Shown here piece after piece: positions 27,500-36,968 of a stretch of DNA of 64,000 nt. Positions within the stretch are counted from its first letter, which is position 1. Each line of letters begins with the position of its first letter. A program made the position numbers and the translations under genes. The notes below the pieces were generated by a model. That model worked only from the letters and a program-made list of their open reading frames with translations. It made no database searches and had not been told where the DNA came from. Origin of the DNA: PoT sp049331405. GTDB taxonomy: Bacteria; Planctomycetota; Planctomycetia; Isosphaerales; Isosphaeraceae. Location of the stretch: NCBI RefSeq assembly GCF_049331405.1, contig NZ_CP186274.1:7502001-7566000 (forward strand), written 5' to 3'.

Positions 27500-27549
27500 C
27501 CCTCCGGTGGCTCGGGAACTAAACCCAAGCCAAAACCGGAGGGTTTTCA
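27500..27549 (+). terminator. Terminator after tRNA-Pro
   Basis: A perfect 9-bp stem CCCTCCGGT (27500-27508) with ACCGGAGGG (27535-27543), followed by TTTTCATTT. Confidence 0.8.
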
Positions 27550-28099
27550 TTTGGGTTGCAACTGTTTGTAGAGCTCGGAATTGTATTCGTTCGACCGGTT
27601 GGCCTACCACGTCACCATCGCGGCCACCGGGAAGCGTCTCTCCTCCAATATAGAGAAGGCCTGGCGGTTCTGGCACCGACTGGCCGCGACGCCGAAGTCA
27701 TCGCCGCCCCCTACTCCCGCGAACGGGTCGAGATGGCCTATGAATGAAGCGGGCTCGCGGGAACCATCCGCATTCGGCGAAGCTCTTGTCGGAGTTCATT
27801 GATTTGAATATGAATATATTAATTACCGTCGCCTGTGGTGAGGGCATCGTGCCTGATACATCCGCGTTCAAGGCCGCACCGCGCCGATCTGGCGAATGCT
27901 GAAACGTCTCATGTCGTCGCCTACCAATGGTAGCCCGGTTAACGAGCGGCAAGTTGGCTTTCTGCTCGGCCAACATGGTAGGGTGTAGGTCGGCAACGGC
28001 TTGAGATCCAGCTTGAATAGTGACGGTGACCTCTGAGCAATCGGGGCAAGTGCTGTAGCCGATACTTTCCAGGTACGACCCAGAGCGGAGGCCGAGGAA
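27550..28099. other. Region without a supported gene at the island border
   Basis: 550 bases. Short open frames occur in several phases (27556-27747, 27581-27802 and a minus frame from 28381), but none has a ribosome site plus family-like sequence, and a local AT-rich patch lies at 27800-27830. It may be eroded coding sequence. Confidence 0.4.
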
Positions 28100-29128
28100 A
28101 TGCGTGCCATGGTCCTGGATGCCGTCGGGCTCCTGCGTGACAACCCGAGGCCGCTTCGCCTGGCCGAACTCGCCGACCCGATCCCTGGCCGAGGTCAGAT
28201 TCTCGTACGAATCAAGGCCTGCGGCGTTTGCCATACCGAACTGGACGAGATCGAGGGTCGGATGCCGCCCCCCCGTCTGCCGATCGTCTTGGGTCATCAG
28301 ATCGTCGGTCGGGTTGTGGAGAGCGGCGAGGATGCTCATGCATTCCGAGTCGGCGACCGCGTCGGGATCGCCTGGATCCACTCATCGTGCGGGGATTGCT
28401 CGTATTGCACGAGCGGGCGAGAGAACCTGTGCCCCGAGTTCCGTGCAACCGGCCGTGACGCGGACGGCGGATATGCCGAACTCACGACCGTGCCCGAGAC
28501 GTTTGCATATGCAATCCCCGAGATATTCACAGATGCAGAGGCCGCGCCGTTGCTTTGCGCCGGGGCGATCGGCTACAGGTCGTTGCGGTTGACCGGCATC
28601 ATGCATGGCCAGGTTCTCGGCTTGACCGGTTTTGGCGCTTCGGCGCACCTCGTCCTCAAACTGGCCCACCACCTATATCCAAGCACACGCATTTTCGTCT
28701 TCGCGCGAAGCGAGGTCGAGCGAGCATTCGCCCGAGAGATGGGTGCGACATGGGCCGGCGACACCTCCGAGGCGCCTCCCGCAGCCATGGATGCGATCAT
28801 CGATACGACCCCGGCTTGGACGCCAGTGCTCGAGGCGCTAAAGCATCTCGCACCGGGAGGACGCCTGGTCATCAATGCAATCCGCAAGGAGGATCAGGAC
28901 AAGGACGTACTGCTCCAGCTAGACTATCCGACCCATCTATGGCGAGAGAAGGAGATCAAGAGCGTGGCCAACGTCACGCGTCGAGATGTGGCGGAATTTC
29001 TCCGCCTGGCGGCTGAGGTGCCCATCAGGCCGGTGGTTCAGGAATATGCGATGGAAGACGCAACGCAAGCCCTTCTGGACCTGGAGCAGAAAGTAAATCG
29101 CGGGGCGAAGGTCCTTGTGATGAAATGA
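28100..29128 (+). CDS. Zinc-dependent alcohol dehydrogenase (MDR family)
   Basis: 342 aa preceded by GAGGAA. The catalytic zinc ligands are Cys in KACGVCHTELDE, His in LGHQIVG and a later ligand. The four-cysteine structural zinc loop is present as CGDCSYCTSGRENLC. The Rossmann fold follows, although its glycine motif is unusual (GLTGFGASAH). It oxidises an alcohol or reduces an aldehyde with NAD(P)H in the cytoplasm; the substrate is unknown. First clear gene of the stress island, and one of two zinc ADHs (see 47186). Redox balancing under oxygen limitation is a plausible role. Confidence 0.88.
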   Translation: MRAMVLDAVGLLRDNPRPLRLAELADPIPGRGQILVRIKACGVCHTELDEIEGRMPPPRLPIVLGHQIVGRVVESGEDAHAFRVGDRVGIAWIHSSCGDCSYCTSGRENLCPEFRATGRDADGGYAELTTVPETFAYAIPEIFTDAEAAPLLCAGAIGYRSLRLTGIMHGQVLGLTGFGASAHLVLKLAHHLYPSTRIFVFARSEVERAFAREMGATWAGDTSEAPPAAMDAIIDTTPAWTPVLEALKHLAPGGRLVINAIRKEDQDKDVLLQLDYPTHLWREKEIKSVANVTRRDVAEFLRLAAEVPIRPVVQEYAMEDATQALLDLEQKVNRGAKVLVMK

Positions 29129-29448
29129 GATCCGCCAACGTCTCTCTCTCACGAATGTCGATCTGATGACATGGGCGGCTCGTCTTGGGCCAAAGCCCGC
29201 GCACCAGCCGTGGCATGCCGATGCTCTGGATGCGAGAGGGCATGCCTCTGACGGTATGATTGAGAACGCGACAACGCCCGTATGCGCTTCAATCCAACTT
29301 ATGCCCAGCCCGAATTTCCCATTGGCATGCCTTGAAGGGCTCGATGCAGCCGGACCAAGGCGGATTGCGTTGCGCGAGTCCACCCGGCCTGTACATCCCA
29401 GGTGGCCTTGAGTTGGCACGTTGAGCGCCGCTCATTCGAACTGCGATA
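29129..29448. other. Intergenic region before RNA element A
   Basis: 320 bases downstream of the alcohol dehydrogenase. No gene with family-like sequence is seen; the open frame 29166-29411 has composition of random GC-rich DNA. Confidence 0.4.
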
Positions 29449-29478
29449 TTGATGCGTGACGGGGATGCTCGTTACGTT
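29449..29478 (+). promoter_or_regulatory. Possible sigma70 promoter of RNA element A
   Basis: TTGATG at 29449-29454, an 18-nt spacer, and TACGTT at 29473-29478. The -10 is weak, but its position (9 nt before the element) matches the promoters of the three other copies. Confidence 0.4.
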
Positions 29479-29486
29479 GACATTAT

Positions 29487-29555
29487 CGTCGCTCGCGAGA
29501 GGCGACGTCGAGGCTAAGGCGGCCCCTTCGCGCGAATTATCGCGAGGTCGGGGCC
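29487..29555 (+). ncRNA. Stress-island structured RNA, copy A
   Basis: The 5' hairpin pairs CGTCGC (29487-29492) with GCGACG (29502-29507) around the 9-nt loop TCGCGAGAG. GGCTAAGG is at 29512-29519. A second hairpin pairs GGCCCC (29521-29526) with GGGGCC (29550-29555) around a CGCG/CGCG helix. An outer GCTAA/TTAGC pairing is also possible. No T run follows, unlike the other copies. The downstream 560 bases hold no intact gene, so its target may have decayed. Confidence 0.6.
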
Positions 29556-29570
29556 ATTAGCTTGCGCCTC

Positions 29571-30118
29571 GCCCATCCCTCCGATGACACGGAGGATCGG
29601 GACCGACCGCGTCCCGGCCCACTGCACAGCGGTGACGGCTGCCGCCCCCATTATCGACGATGGCTTTGCATCTCGATGTTGTCAGGAGGCGATGCCATGT
29701 TCGGGGCGTTTACACTCTAGTCTCGCCACAAATCCTTCCATCCGTCATTGACGCAGCCGGCCACCGCCGCGACGGCTGTGAACTGTTGCGGACCAAAGAA
29801 TTTGTCACCTCGCTCGACGTCATGTCGGGTACGCCTGCGGGGAGCATGAGCGTCCGCGGTCGCGCTTTCACTGTTCGTTAGAGATCATATGATGGATTAT
29901 CGATCTTGATGATGTGCGGGGGCATTGACTTCGTGGTAGCCCTCGAAGGCAAATCCCGCCTGGAGAAATGTCGTAACCGACTGGGATGCATCCTTCGGAG
30001 GAACGGTAAGTTCGTGAGAGGGTGAGCACGATCCGCTGCGTCCTTCGTTGAAACATCCTGCTTTGGCCCTGCAGAGAAATGGCTCAGTGAGGGATGCTTA
30101 AACGAGCGAGGTGAGACG
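29571..30118. other. Region downstream of RNA element A without a supported gene
   Basis: 548 bases. A good ribosome site (AGGAGG at about 29680) precedes an ATG, but the frame stops within about 20 codons. This may be the remains of a gene once controlled by element A. Confidence 0.4.
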
Positions 30119-30858
30119 ATGGCAACTTCTGAGCAGAAGGGGGCAGACACGCCCCAATCGACGGGCCAAAATCACCCCGTCCAGGAAATCCGGCTCTACA
30201 GCCGCTCCGACATTTTCTACTGGTGGCCTCTCTGGGCCCTGGGCTATATCCTCGCGCTGATCACCTACATCGACGGAGGACGCCTGGCCGTCGTTCCCAA
30301 TGGGACAATTGCACGACGCGACTGGCACGTGGAGGTTGCCCCGGGGAAGTCGGAGGTTCGCGAGGGCCTGATCCTGCCCCACGGTGCCTCGCTCCTCCCG
30401 GAGCATCCCATACATGGCGGGCCGGTGCAGTCCAAACAGGCGTGGTCGGCGCCCGAACAGCCCCATACCCATATCGCGAGCAGCCCATACCTGGGGACCT
30501 GGCTCCTCGTGACAATTCTCGCGGTATTCGTGAGCACCCACGCGCCGCTACGCGGCTTATGGGAGTGGGTTTCTGTCCTCTTTATCGCGTTAATCGTGAC
30601 CGTGATCGCACTCTATGGTCTGTGGGGGACGATTCGCGGCTGGTTCCTGCTACTCCACGTCCAAATCAGCATGGCAGGCTACATCTTCCTCTCGACCTGG
30701 TTGTTCTCGATCTGGCTGGTGACGTTCCTCTACTTCGATCGGCTGACTTACATCATCTTCTCGACGGGCCAGGTTCGGGTTCGACAGGCGATCGGCGAGG
30801 GAGTGAGGTGGACCCCATTGTCTAGACCAAAAAACGGCGATCCTTCGCTACTGTCCAA

Positions 30859-31680
30859 TCAGGCCGTCGTGGCTCTGTCCGCTCGGTAGACCGTCCCTGG
30901 AGTCCGGTACCCCAGGGATTCGTGGAGCCGATCCTCGTTATAGAAGCCGAAGTATCGCCTCAACCCTCGCTGCAGCTCCGGCACCGTCTCGTAGCCTTGG
31001 ATGTAAATATCTTCGTATTTCACGGTCCTCCAGAGCCGTTCGACGAACACGTTATCCAATGCCCTGCCGCGTCCATCCATGCTCACGGCTATCCCGGCCG
31101 CCTCAAGCCTCCCGGTGAACGCCTCGGCCGTGAACTGGACCCCTTGGTCCGTGTTGAACACCTCGGGCTTCCCCGACCTCAAGGCATCTTCCAACATCTC
31201 CAGGCAGAAGGAGCCGTCCAGCGTGTTCGACAGCCGCCAGCCGATCACGTACCGGCTGTACCAGTCGATCACCGCCGCCAGGTACATGAACCCTCCACTC
31301 ATCGGCACATAAGTGATGTCCGTGCTCCACACGTGGTCCGCTCGCCGGGCTTTGACACCTCGCAAGAGATAAGGGTAGATCTTATGGCCTCTCCCGGCCT
31401 GACTCAGCCTGGGCTTGGCATAGATCGCTTCCAGGCCCATCTTCCGCATCAGGCGCTGTACTCGCTTCCGATTGACCTCCTCACCTCGTTGTTCCAGCCA
31501 GGCGGTCATCTTGCGGCTGCCGTAGAACGGGCATGCCGTATATTGCTCGTCGATCAACCGCATCAGGCGCAGGTCCTCGGGCGACTCACCCGCAGGTCGG
31601 TAGTAGAGGCTCGATCGGCTCAGCCCCAGCAACTCGCACTGGCGGCGCACGCTCAACCGGGGATGATCCGGCTCGATCAA
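30859..31680 (-). CDS. IS3-family transposase OrfB, copy 2
   Basis: 273 aa, residue for residue the same as the OrfB of copy 1, with the DDE residues in WSTDITYV, FNTDQGVQF and NVFVERLWR. TTG start. Confidence 0.93.
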   Translation of the reverse strand: MIEPDHPRLSVRRQCELLGLSRSSLYYRPAGESPEDLRLMRLIDEQYTACPFYGSRKMTAWLEQRGEEVNRKRVQRLMRKMGLEAIYAKPRLSQAGRGHKIYPYLLRGVKARRADHVWSTDITYVPMSGGFMYLAAVIDWYSRYVIGWRLSNTLDGSFCLEMLEDALRSGKPEVFNTDQGVQFTAEAFTGRLEAAGIAVSMDGRGRALDNVFVERLWRTVKYEDIYIQGYETVPELQRGLRRYFGFYNEDRLHESLGYRTPGTVYRADRATTA

Positions 31681-31693
31681 GGGCCTTCGGTCC

Positions 31694-31984
31694 TCAACTG
31701 AATGGGGCGACTTTTTTTTTCAGCCACTCGAGTTCCATCTTGAGGCGCCCGATCTGTTCGAAGAGTTCGGCCTGGCGTGCCTCGGCGTCAGCCGAGGCCG
31801 CCTTGGCCGGACTCCCGAAGACCTCCTCGGCACTGCTGATGAGCTGCTTCTTCCAGCCATGGATCGATGTGGGATGGACGCCATAGTGGCCGGCCAACTC
31901 GTTGATCGTGCGGTCTCCCTTGAGGGCCGCCAGGGCGACTTGAGCCTTGAACGCCGCCGTGTGGACTTGCCGCTTCCTCGCCAT
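31694..31984 (-). CDS. IS3-family transposase OrfA, copy 2
   Basis: 96 aa, identical to the OrfA of copy 1. The nine-base A run (T run on the plus strand) near its 3' end is conserved, as is the +1 relation to OrfB. Confidence 0.92.
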   Translation of the reverse strand: MARKRQVHTAAFKAQVALAALKGDRTINELAGHYGVHPTSIHGWKKQLISSAEEVFGSPAKAASADAEARQAELFEQIGRLKMELEWLKKKVAPFS

Positions 31985-32465
31985 CCGTCCTCCTCCTCAG
32001 ACCCGTCTGAGTAGCTTAACAGATGGTCCAGTTTTCGGGGTCCACCATAGAGAGAAGACTTACGACGTGACAAATATGAGCCTGGAACTGCAGCCAAACG
32101 TCTTCTTTCGACACCGGATACTCGGCTTCTACGACGCAGGCGACCTTATCGTCCGGACCGGTGGTCCTCACCCGGAGGTATTCCACTGGCCGAACGTCTT
32201 GCTTGTCCGGTCACAGGTGCGACGGATTGAGCGATTGCTCCAAACCCGAGAAGTTGAGTGAGCATCGCCAGCGACTGTATCCGACCAAGGCCGAGTCTCA
32301 ATAGACCAGATTCTTCTCTACGCTCGGATGGGGAGATGCTGGTATCGGAAGAGGCTATTGGGTTCCTGGAAGGTTTTATCTGCGGAATCGATGCATCGAA
32401 TCGCATTGAAGCGGGCATGTGTTCTTTTCCCGGACGTGCGGAGCGAACGGCCGGAAGGCGAGTCA

Positions 32466-32639
32466 TGCCGCGTCTTATCGGTCGGACTTGGCCTGACGCT
32501 GGCGCTCAGGCCTGGTGCCGGAGCATTGGCCCTGGTCTGGTTCATCGGTGCCTATTCGATAAGCTTCGGTCTTCACCTACTAATGCTCGCGATATGGCTT
32601 CGCAGTTGGGCACGGCGATTTTCGGCCCTTGAGCCCTGA
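32466..32639 (+). pseudogene. HdeD-like membrane protein, C-terminal fragment
   Basis: The in-frame segment VLSVGLGLTLALRPGAGALA followed by LVWFIGAYSISFGLHLLML is the last two-helix hairpin of the HdeD/DUF308 acid-resistance family, which normally has six transmembrane helices in about 190 aa. Nothing upstream resembles the first four helices. The fragment ends at 32639. HdeD genes are common in stress islands of this kind, so this is most likely a decayed member. Confidence 0.65.
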
Positions 32640-32714
32640 ACTGTGGTACAGATCTACCTGGATTGGCTCGGGTCAACGATTGCAGAAAAATCGCTGGCCC
32701 GATAGAAATCGCGT

Positions 32715-32744
32715 GAACTTTCCTCTTCTCTGTTGCGTTCTGGA
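32715..32744 (+). promoter_or_regulatory. ECF-sigma-type promoter of RNA element B/hsp20
   Basis: GAACTT at 32715-32720, a 16-nt spacer, and GTTCTGGA at 32737-32744. The AACTT -35 core is the ECF-type hallmark. The promoter upstream of the other hsp20 (45292-45321) has the same hexamers and spacer. Confidence 0.65.
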
Positions 32745-32755
32745 GTCAAGAGGAT

Positions 32756-32832
32756 GACCGCTCGCGAAGGGCGGTCAGGATCAGGCTAAGGTGGCCCCGC
32801 CATGCATAACAATGCATGGGCGGGGCCTTTTT
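32756..32832 (+). ncRNA. Stress-island structured RNA, copy B (hsp20 leader)
   Basis: The 5' hairpin pairs GACCGC (32756-32761) with GCGGTC (32771-32776) around the loop TCGCGAAGG. GGCTAAGG is at 32784-32791. The second hairpin pairs GGCCCCGCCATGCAT (32793-32807) with ATGCAT and GGGCGGGGCC (32812-32827), then TTTTTATTT, so it should terminate transcription. The hsp20 start lies about 205 nt further on. The first base of the RNA is predicted around 32750 from the ECF-type promoter. Confidence 0.75.
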
Positions 32833-33037
32833 ATTTGGCCTCCGATTCACGACGGGTACGTCGGACTTCCAACCGATCAAAACGCCTCGCTCGGCGAGGC
32901 GGCAGTTTGTATCCAGGATGGCCTTGAAACCCCGTGGGATCGGGCCGCCGGAATCACTTCGGCACGTGTTAGTGCTGCGGTCGACATCGACCTCAGCACC
33001 GCGAGACACCTCGAGCTCAATCGATGAGGAGAGAATC

Positions 33038-33652
33038 ATGGCAGAACTGAAAGAGGCCTCCAGGGCGAAATCCGATGGAAACCAGGCAATGAAGGAAACG
33101 GCAGCTCTAGCGGAGCGTGCCGAGCACCCCACCCACCGCTCCCCGTCGCCAGCATTGCGACCCATCAGTCCCATGTCCTTCCTCCGCAGGTACGCGGCGG
33201 AGATGGACCGTATGTTCGAAGAGTTCGGCATCGGGCATGGCTTGCACGTGCCCCCATTTCTTACCCGTGGGCACGAGTTGCTGCGACGCGAGGCCGGAAT
33301 CGTCGAGGCCGAGTGGTCGCCCAAGGTGGACGTCAAAGAGCAGGACGGCCGGCTACTCGTCCGCGCCGACCTGCCTGGGCTGAGCAAGGACGACATCAAG
33401 GTCGAGCTCACCGACGAAACGATCACGATTCGGGGAGAGAGGAAGCAGGAGAAGAAGAAGGAGGAGCGCGAGGGCTATTCCTACAGCGAGTGCTCTTACG
33501 GCCGATTCTTGCGAACCATCCCTCTGCCCGATGGGGCCGATACGACGAAGGTTACCGCCGAATTCCACAACGGCGTGCTCGAGATTGGCATCCCGACTCC
33601 GCAGCGCGCCGAACCACAGGCACGCCACGTTGAAGTGCGGGAGAGGAAGTAG
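33038..33652 (+). CDS. Hsp20/alpha-crystallin small heat-shock protein
   Basis: 204 aa from ATG 33038, preceded by GAGGAGAG; an upstream in-frame extension to 32816 runs into the terminator hairpin and was rejected. ATP-independent holdase that keeps unfolding proteins soluble. The alpha-crystallin domain (about 90-190) shows WSPKVDVKEQDGRLLVRADL, DDIKVELTDETITIRGER and the C-terminal GVLEIGIPTP with the I-x-I-type motif. The N-terminus is long and basic. A paralogue is at 44494. It is expressed behind RNA element B and an ECF-type promoter, and a BON gene follows 95 nt later. Confidence 0.92.
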   Translation: MAELKEASRAKSDGNQAMKETAALAERAEHPTHRSPSPALRPISPMSFLRRYAAEMDRMFEEFGIGHGLHVPPFLTRGHELLRREAGIVEAEWSPKVDVKEQDGRLLVRADLPGLSKDDIKVELTDETITIRGERKQEKKKEEREGYSYSECSYGRFLRTIPLPDGADTTKVTAEFHNGVLEIGIPTPQRAEPQARHVEVRERK

Positions 33653-33747
33653 GCCGATCACGGCGTCAGTCGGTCGGCCAGCTTCGGGGACCGGGCCAAG
33701 CCCTCATCCAGACGTTCCGACACACGAATTTATAGAGGTCAAGGCAT

Positions 33748-34410
33748 ATGAGAGACAGTAAGGATTTGCAGCATGATGTCCTAGACGAGCTCCAGTGGGA
33801 GCCGAGCCTGGACGCGGAGGAGATCGGTGTCACCGCCCGAGACGGCGTCGTAACCCTCAAGGGCAGCGTGGCCACGTACATCGAGAAGCTGACGGCCGAA
33901 CGAGTGGTCAAGCGGGTTCTGGGCGTCAGAGCGGTCGCCAACGACCTCGAAGTCCGAATCAGCGGCCATGCTGAGCACACCGATACGGATATCGCCCAGG
34001 CTGGGATCAACGCCCTCATGTGGAGGACATCCGTGCCGGACGACCGGATCAAGCTCACGGTGAGGAACGGTTGGGTGATCCTTGAAGGCGAGGTCGACTG
34101 GTTTTTCCAGAGCGAATCGGCCGAAGAGGCCGTTCGTCCACTCCTCGGCGTGAGAGGCGTGATTAACCATATCACGGTCAAGCCGAGGGTGTCGGCGACC
34201 GACGTCAAGACCCGGATCGAAGCCGCCTTCAAGCGTAGCGCCGAGTTGGACGCGAATAAGGTCCGAGTGGAGGCGCACGATGGCGAGGTGACCCTGAAGG
34301 GCGACGTGCATTCCTGGTCGGAGCGACAACAGGCGGAACAGACGGCCTGGTCGGCGTCCGGGGTCAAGCGGGTCGAGAACTTGATCACGATCTCACCGTA
34401 CGCACCTTGA
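33748..34410 (+). CDS. Triple BON-domain protein (OsmY-like)
   Basis: 220 aa, no signal peptide. Three BON repeats of about 65 aa are visible, each with a G-x-V-T-L-x-G core: DGVVTLKGSVATY, NGWVILEGEVDWF and DGEVTLKGDVHSW. Each ends in a GV..V.N-type turn (GVRAVANDLEV, GVRGVINHITV, GVKRVENLITI). BON domains bind membranes or hydrophobic ligands and are induced by osmotic shock in OsmY. Lack of an export signal suggests a cytoplasmic role here. It probably belongs to the hsp20 operon. Confidence 0.9.
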   Translation: MRDSKDLQHDVLDELQWEPSLDAEEIGVTARDGVVTLKGSVATYIEKLTAERVVKRVLGVRAVANDLEVRISGHAEHTDTDIAQAGINALMWRTSVPDDRIKLTVRNGWVILEGEVDWFFQSESAEEAVRPLLGVRGVINHITVKPRVSATDVKTRIEAAFKRSAELDANKVRVEAHDGEVTLKGDVHSWSERQQAEQTAWSASGVKRVENLITISPYAP

Positions 34411-34533
34411 ATCACGCACCAGGAGGGCGGGCCTGCGCCACACGCGGGCCCGTCGCGGAGATATTCCGGGCTGTCGGAGCGTAATCTGCCCGGATGCATG
34501 CTCCTCAAGTCGTGAATGATGGGTCGCCTACCG

Positions 34534-35511
34534 ATGATCGAAGATTATTTACTCTTCTCCGGCACAGCCAATCCCGCCCTGTCCGCGGCCATCGCCGCCG
34601 AACTGGGCATTCGGACGGCTTCCTGTACTGTCGAACGCTTCCCGGACGGCGAGATCTCGGTGCGACTGGATGAGCCCGTACGCCGCCGCGAGGTCTTCGT
34701 CGTCCAATCGACGGCTCCGCCGGTCAACGACCACATGTTCGAGCTACTGGCTTTTGCCGACGCCTGTCGACGCGCCGCGGCATCGAGGATCACAGCTCTG
34801 ATCCCCTACTTCGGCTACTCCCGCTCCGACAAGCGGCACGGGAAGCGTGAGCCTATCGCCGCGAGCCTCGTGGCGAGGTTGTTATCGGCTGCCGGCATCG
34901 ATCATGTCGTCACCATCGACCTGCATGCGGCCCAGATCGAAGGCTTCTTCCACAATCCCGTCGATAACCTGACAGCTGTGCCGTCGCTCTGTCAGGCAAT
35001 CCGTCATCACCTGCCGGCCGGGGCTGTCGTCGTCTCGCCGGACGCGGGCCGGGTTAAAATGGCCACGGACTATGCACACCGGCTCGGAGCCTCGATCGTC
35101 GTCCTGCACAAGTGCCGATCGAGCGGCACAGAGACCGTGGTAACGCACGTCGTCGGAGACGTGCGCGGGCGACCCTGCCTGATCATCGACGACATGATCT
35201 CGACCGGGGGCACGATAGCGCAAGCTGTCGAAGCTTTGCTCGCTGCCGGCGCCTGCCCCGACATTACCGTCGCCGCGACTCATGGGCTCTTCGTGGACGA
35301 TGCCTGGACGAGGTTGGGTCACGAGGTCGTTCGCCGGATGTTCGTCACCGACACGGTGGTGTCCGACAATTGGTCCCGACCATCCCTCCAGATCGTAACG
35401 ATCGCCCCGCTACTTGCGGCGGCGATCCGCATGAACCAGACCCATGGAACGCTCGGAGACCTATACCAGGCCGCTCCTTGCTCTGTCCGTGACGCACGCG
35501 AGAACCCTTGA
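34534..35511 (+). CDS. prs: Ribose-phosphate pyrophosphokinase (PRPP synthetase)
   Basis: 325 aa from ATG 34534; an earlier ATG at 34516 is possible. It makes PRPP from ribose-5-phosphate and ATP. Motifs are LLFSGTANPALSAAIA, ERFPDGEISVRL, the DLHAAQIEGFF loop, and the PRPP-binding CLIIDDMISTGGTI. Length is normal. Being placed in a stress island next to a phosphoribosyltransferase suggests a dedicated copy rather than the housekeeping enzyme; that is inference. 17 nt separate it from the next gene. Confidence 0.93.
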   Translation: MIEDYLLFSGTANPALSAAIAAELGIRTASCTVERFPDGEISVRLDEPVRRREVFVVQSTAPPVNDHMFELLAFADACRRAAASRITALIPYFGYSRSDKRHGKREPIAASLVARLLSAAGIDHVVTIDLHAAQIEGFFHNPVDNLTAVPSLCQAIRHHLPAGAVVVSPDAGRVKMATDYAHRLGASIVVLHKCRSSGTETVVTHVVGDVRGRPCLIIDDMISTGGTIAQAVEALLAAGACPDITVAATHGLFVDDAWTRLGHEVVRRMFVTDTVVSDNWSRPSLQIVTIAPLLAAAIRMNQTHGTLGDLYQAAPCSVRDARENP

Positions 35512-35528
35512 ATTCGCGAGGGGAGATC

Positions 35529-36215
35529 ATGTCGACCGCATTCCGAGATCGGGCCGAGGCCGGCCGCCTTTTGGCCGAGAAGCTCACCGCCTATGCCGGT
35601 CGATCCGACGTGCTTGTCCTGGCACTGCCGCGCGGCGGAGTTCCGGTCGCATATGAGGTGGCGCAGACGCTGGGGGCGCCGCTCGATGTCTTCGTCGTCC
35701 GCAAGCTCGGCGCGCCCGGTCACGAGGAACTGGCCATGGGCGCCGTCGCCTCGGGAGGCGCCTGGGTTTTCAATGACGATGTGATGCGATCGCTGCACAT
35801 CCCTTACCGGGTCATCGAGGCAATCGCCGTTCGGGAGTTCCGAGAACTCGAGCGCCGCGAGCATGCCTATCGCAATGGCCGTCGGGCACTCGTGGTATCC
35901 GATCGCACGGTGATCCTTGTGGACGACGGGCTCGCCACCGGATCGACGATGCGAGCCGCCATCGCGGCGATCCGCCGGCTTAGGCCGGCCCACATCGTTG
36001 TGGCAGTGCCGACCGCTGCGCCCTTAAGCCTCAAGGAAATCCGCACCGAGGTGGACGACTGCATCTGTTACATCTCACCCGACCCCTTCTACGCCGTCGG
36101 CCTGTGCTACGAGGACTTCTCCCAGACGAGCGACGAAGAGGTTCGAGACCTCCTCCAACGGTCCGCAGGATCGCTCCAGACCGCTACGGGGCCTGTTAAG
36201 GAACCGATGCGATGA
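35529..36215 (+). CDS. Phosphoribosyltransferase-domain protein
   Basis: 228 aa from ATG 35529 with GAGGGGAGA upstream. Type I PRTase fold: VLALPRGGVPVAYEVA, the PRPP loop ILVDDGLATGSTMRAA, and VVAVPTAAP. Homologues of this type occur alone, or fused to erythromycin-esterase or dienelactone-hydrolase domains, in mycobacterial dormancy genes. Here those partners follow as separate genes (36212 and 36969), and the stop overlaps the next start as ATGA. The acceptor base or substrate is unknown. Confidence 0.88.
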   Translation: MSTAFRDRAEAGRLLAEKLTAYAGRSDVLVLALPRGGVPVAYEVAQTLGAPLDVFVVRKLGAPGHEELAMGAVASGGAWVFNDDVMRSLHIPYRVIEAIAVREFRELERREHAYRNGRRALVVSDRTVILVDDGLATGSTMRAAIAAIRRLRPAHIVVAVPTAAPLSLKEIRTEVDDCICYISPDPFYAVGLCYEDFSQTSDEEVRDLLQRSAGSLQTATGPVKEPMR

Positions 36216-36783
36216 CGATCCTGGAGCGAAACGATCTGACCGATGAACTGTCGCTTCGGGCCCTCCGTGGGGCCGCCCATCCCCTCGTCGGCTTAGCCGA
36301 TGATTACGATCCGCCGCTGTGCTTCATCGGTAATGAGCGGTTCGTGCTCCTGGACGAGGAGTCGCATGGGACGCATGAGTTCCATGGCGAACGCGCCCAG
36401 ATCACAAAGCGTCTGATTCGCGAGAAGAGCTTCCGTGTCGTGGCCATCGAGGCCGACTTGCCGGACGCCTATCGCGTCAATCGCTACGTGCGGGGCCGAG
36501 GCGACGACGAGGCCGTCGACGCACTGGCGGGCTTTCGACGGTTCCCGAACTGGATGTGGCGCAACGCCGACGTCCTGGTCTTCGTGGGTTGGCTCCGCAC
36601 CTACAACGACGAGTACGCCAACGGGCAAGCAAGGTGGGCTTCTACGGTCTGGATCTCTACAGCTTACACGCCTCGATCGAGGCAGTGCTCCTCTACCTGG
36701 ACAGGGTCGACCCCGGTGCAGCCGAGAGGGCCCGGGCCCGCTACGCCTGCTTCGACATCTATGGTGAGGATACACAGGCCTAA
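36212..36783 (+). pseudogene. Erythromycin-esterase-like gene, frameshifted and truncated
   Basis: The first frame from ATG 36212 carries LLDEESHGTHEFHGERAQIT, VVAIEADLPDAYRVNRYV and RNADVLVFVGWLRTYN, the N-terminal signature of the EreA/ChaN-like esterase family. Near 36625-36640 the homology moves to another frame (KVGFYGLDLYSLHASIEAVL) and stops at 36783, about 190 codons into a protein usually over 400 aa. So there is at least one indel plus loss of the C-terminal half. The intact family member would be a hydrolase; in dormancy islands it accompanies phosphoribosyltransferases. Confidence 0.85.
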
Positions 36784-36968
36784 TGTTTCGCCTCCAGCCT
36801 GGGGCTTGGGTCATCCTGCGAGCTGAGGTCATCACACAACTCATCGACCTTCGCTCGTCGGAATGGGAGGTGGGCGAGGCATTTCCGACGGACATCTGAC
36901 GATTCGTCATGCCGATGCGACGAGGGGCGTCGACGCCAAGTGCCTTTGAATGAAAGGAAATCCACGCC

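Larger units (their letters stand above)
30804..32049 (-). mobile_element. IS3-family insertion sequence, copy 2 (1246 bp)
   Basis: Same length, ends and ORFs as copy 1 at 12996-14241, in opposite orientation. The target duplication GAG is at 30801-30803 and 32050-32052. The translated ORFs of the two copies are identical. Confidence 0.95.
30119..32261 (+). pseudogene. Integral membrane protein gene split by an IS3-family insertion
   Basis: The 5' part (from ATG 30119, about 228 codons) encodes three or more hydrophobic segments: FYWWPLWALGYILALITYI, YLGTWLLVTILAVF, WVSVLFIALIVTVIALYGL and YIFLSTWLFSIWLVTFLYF. The element at 30804-32049 interrupts it after QAIGEG. Removing the element and one GAG duplication restores an open frame into EKTYDVTNMSLELQPNVFF and on to a stop at 32261, giving roughly 298 aa with a soluble C-terminus. 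The intact protein was probably an inner-membrane protein with a cytosolic tail; I do not recognise the family. Confidence 0.88.

Noticed and set aside
27698..28381. A 227-residue minus-strand protein
   Set aside because: It overlaps the start of the alcohol dehydrogenase on the other strand, and no domain or ribosome site was seen. A short segment with CPDC is not enough.
32816..33037. An N-terminal extension of the first Hsp20
   Set aside because: It begins inside the terminator hairpin of RNA element B and lacks family sequence; the ATG at 33038 has a strong ribosome site.
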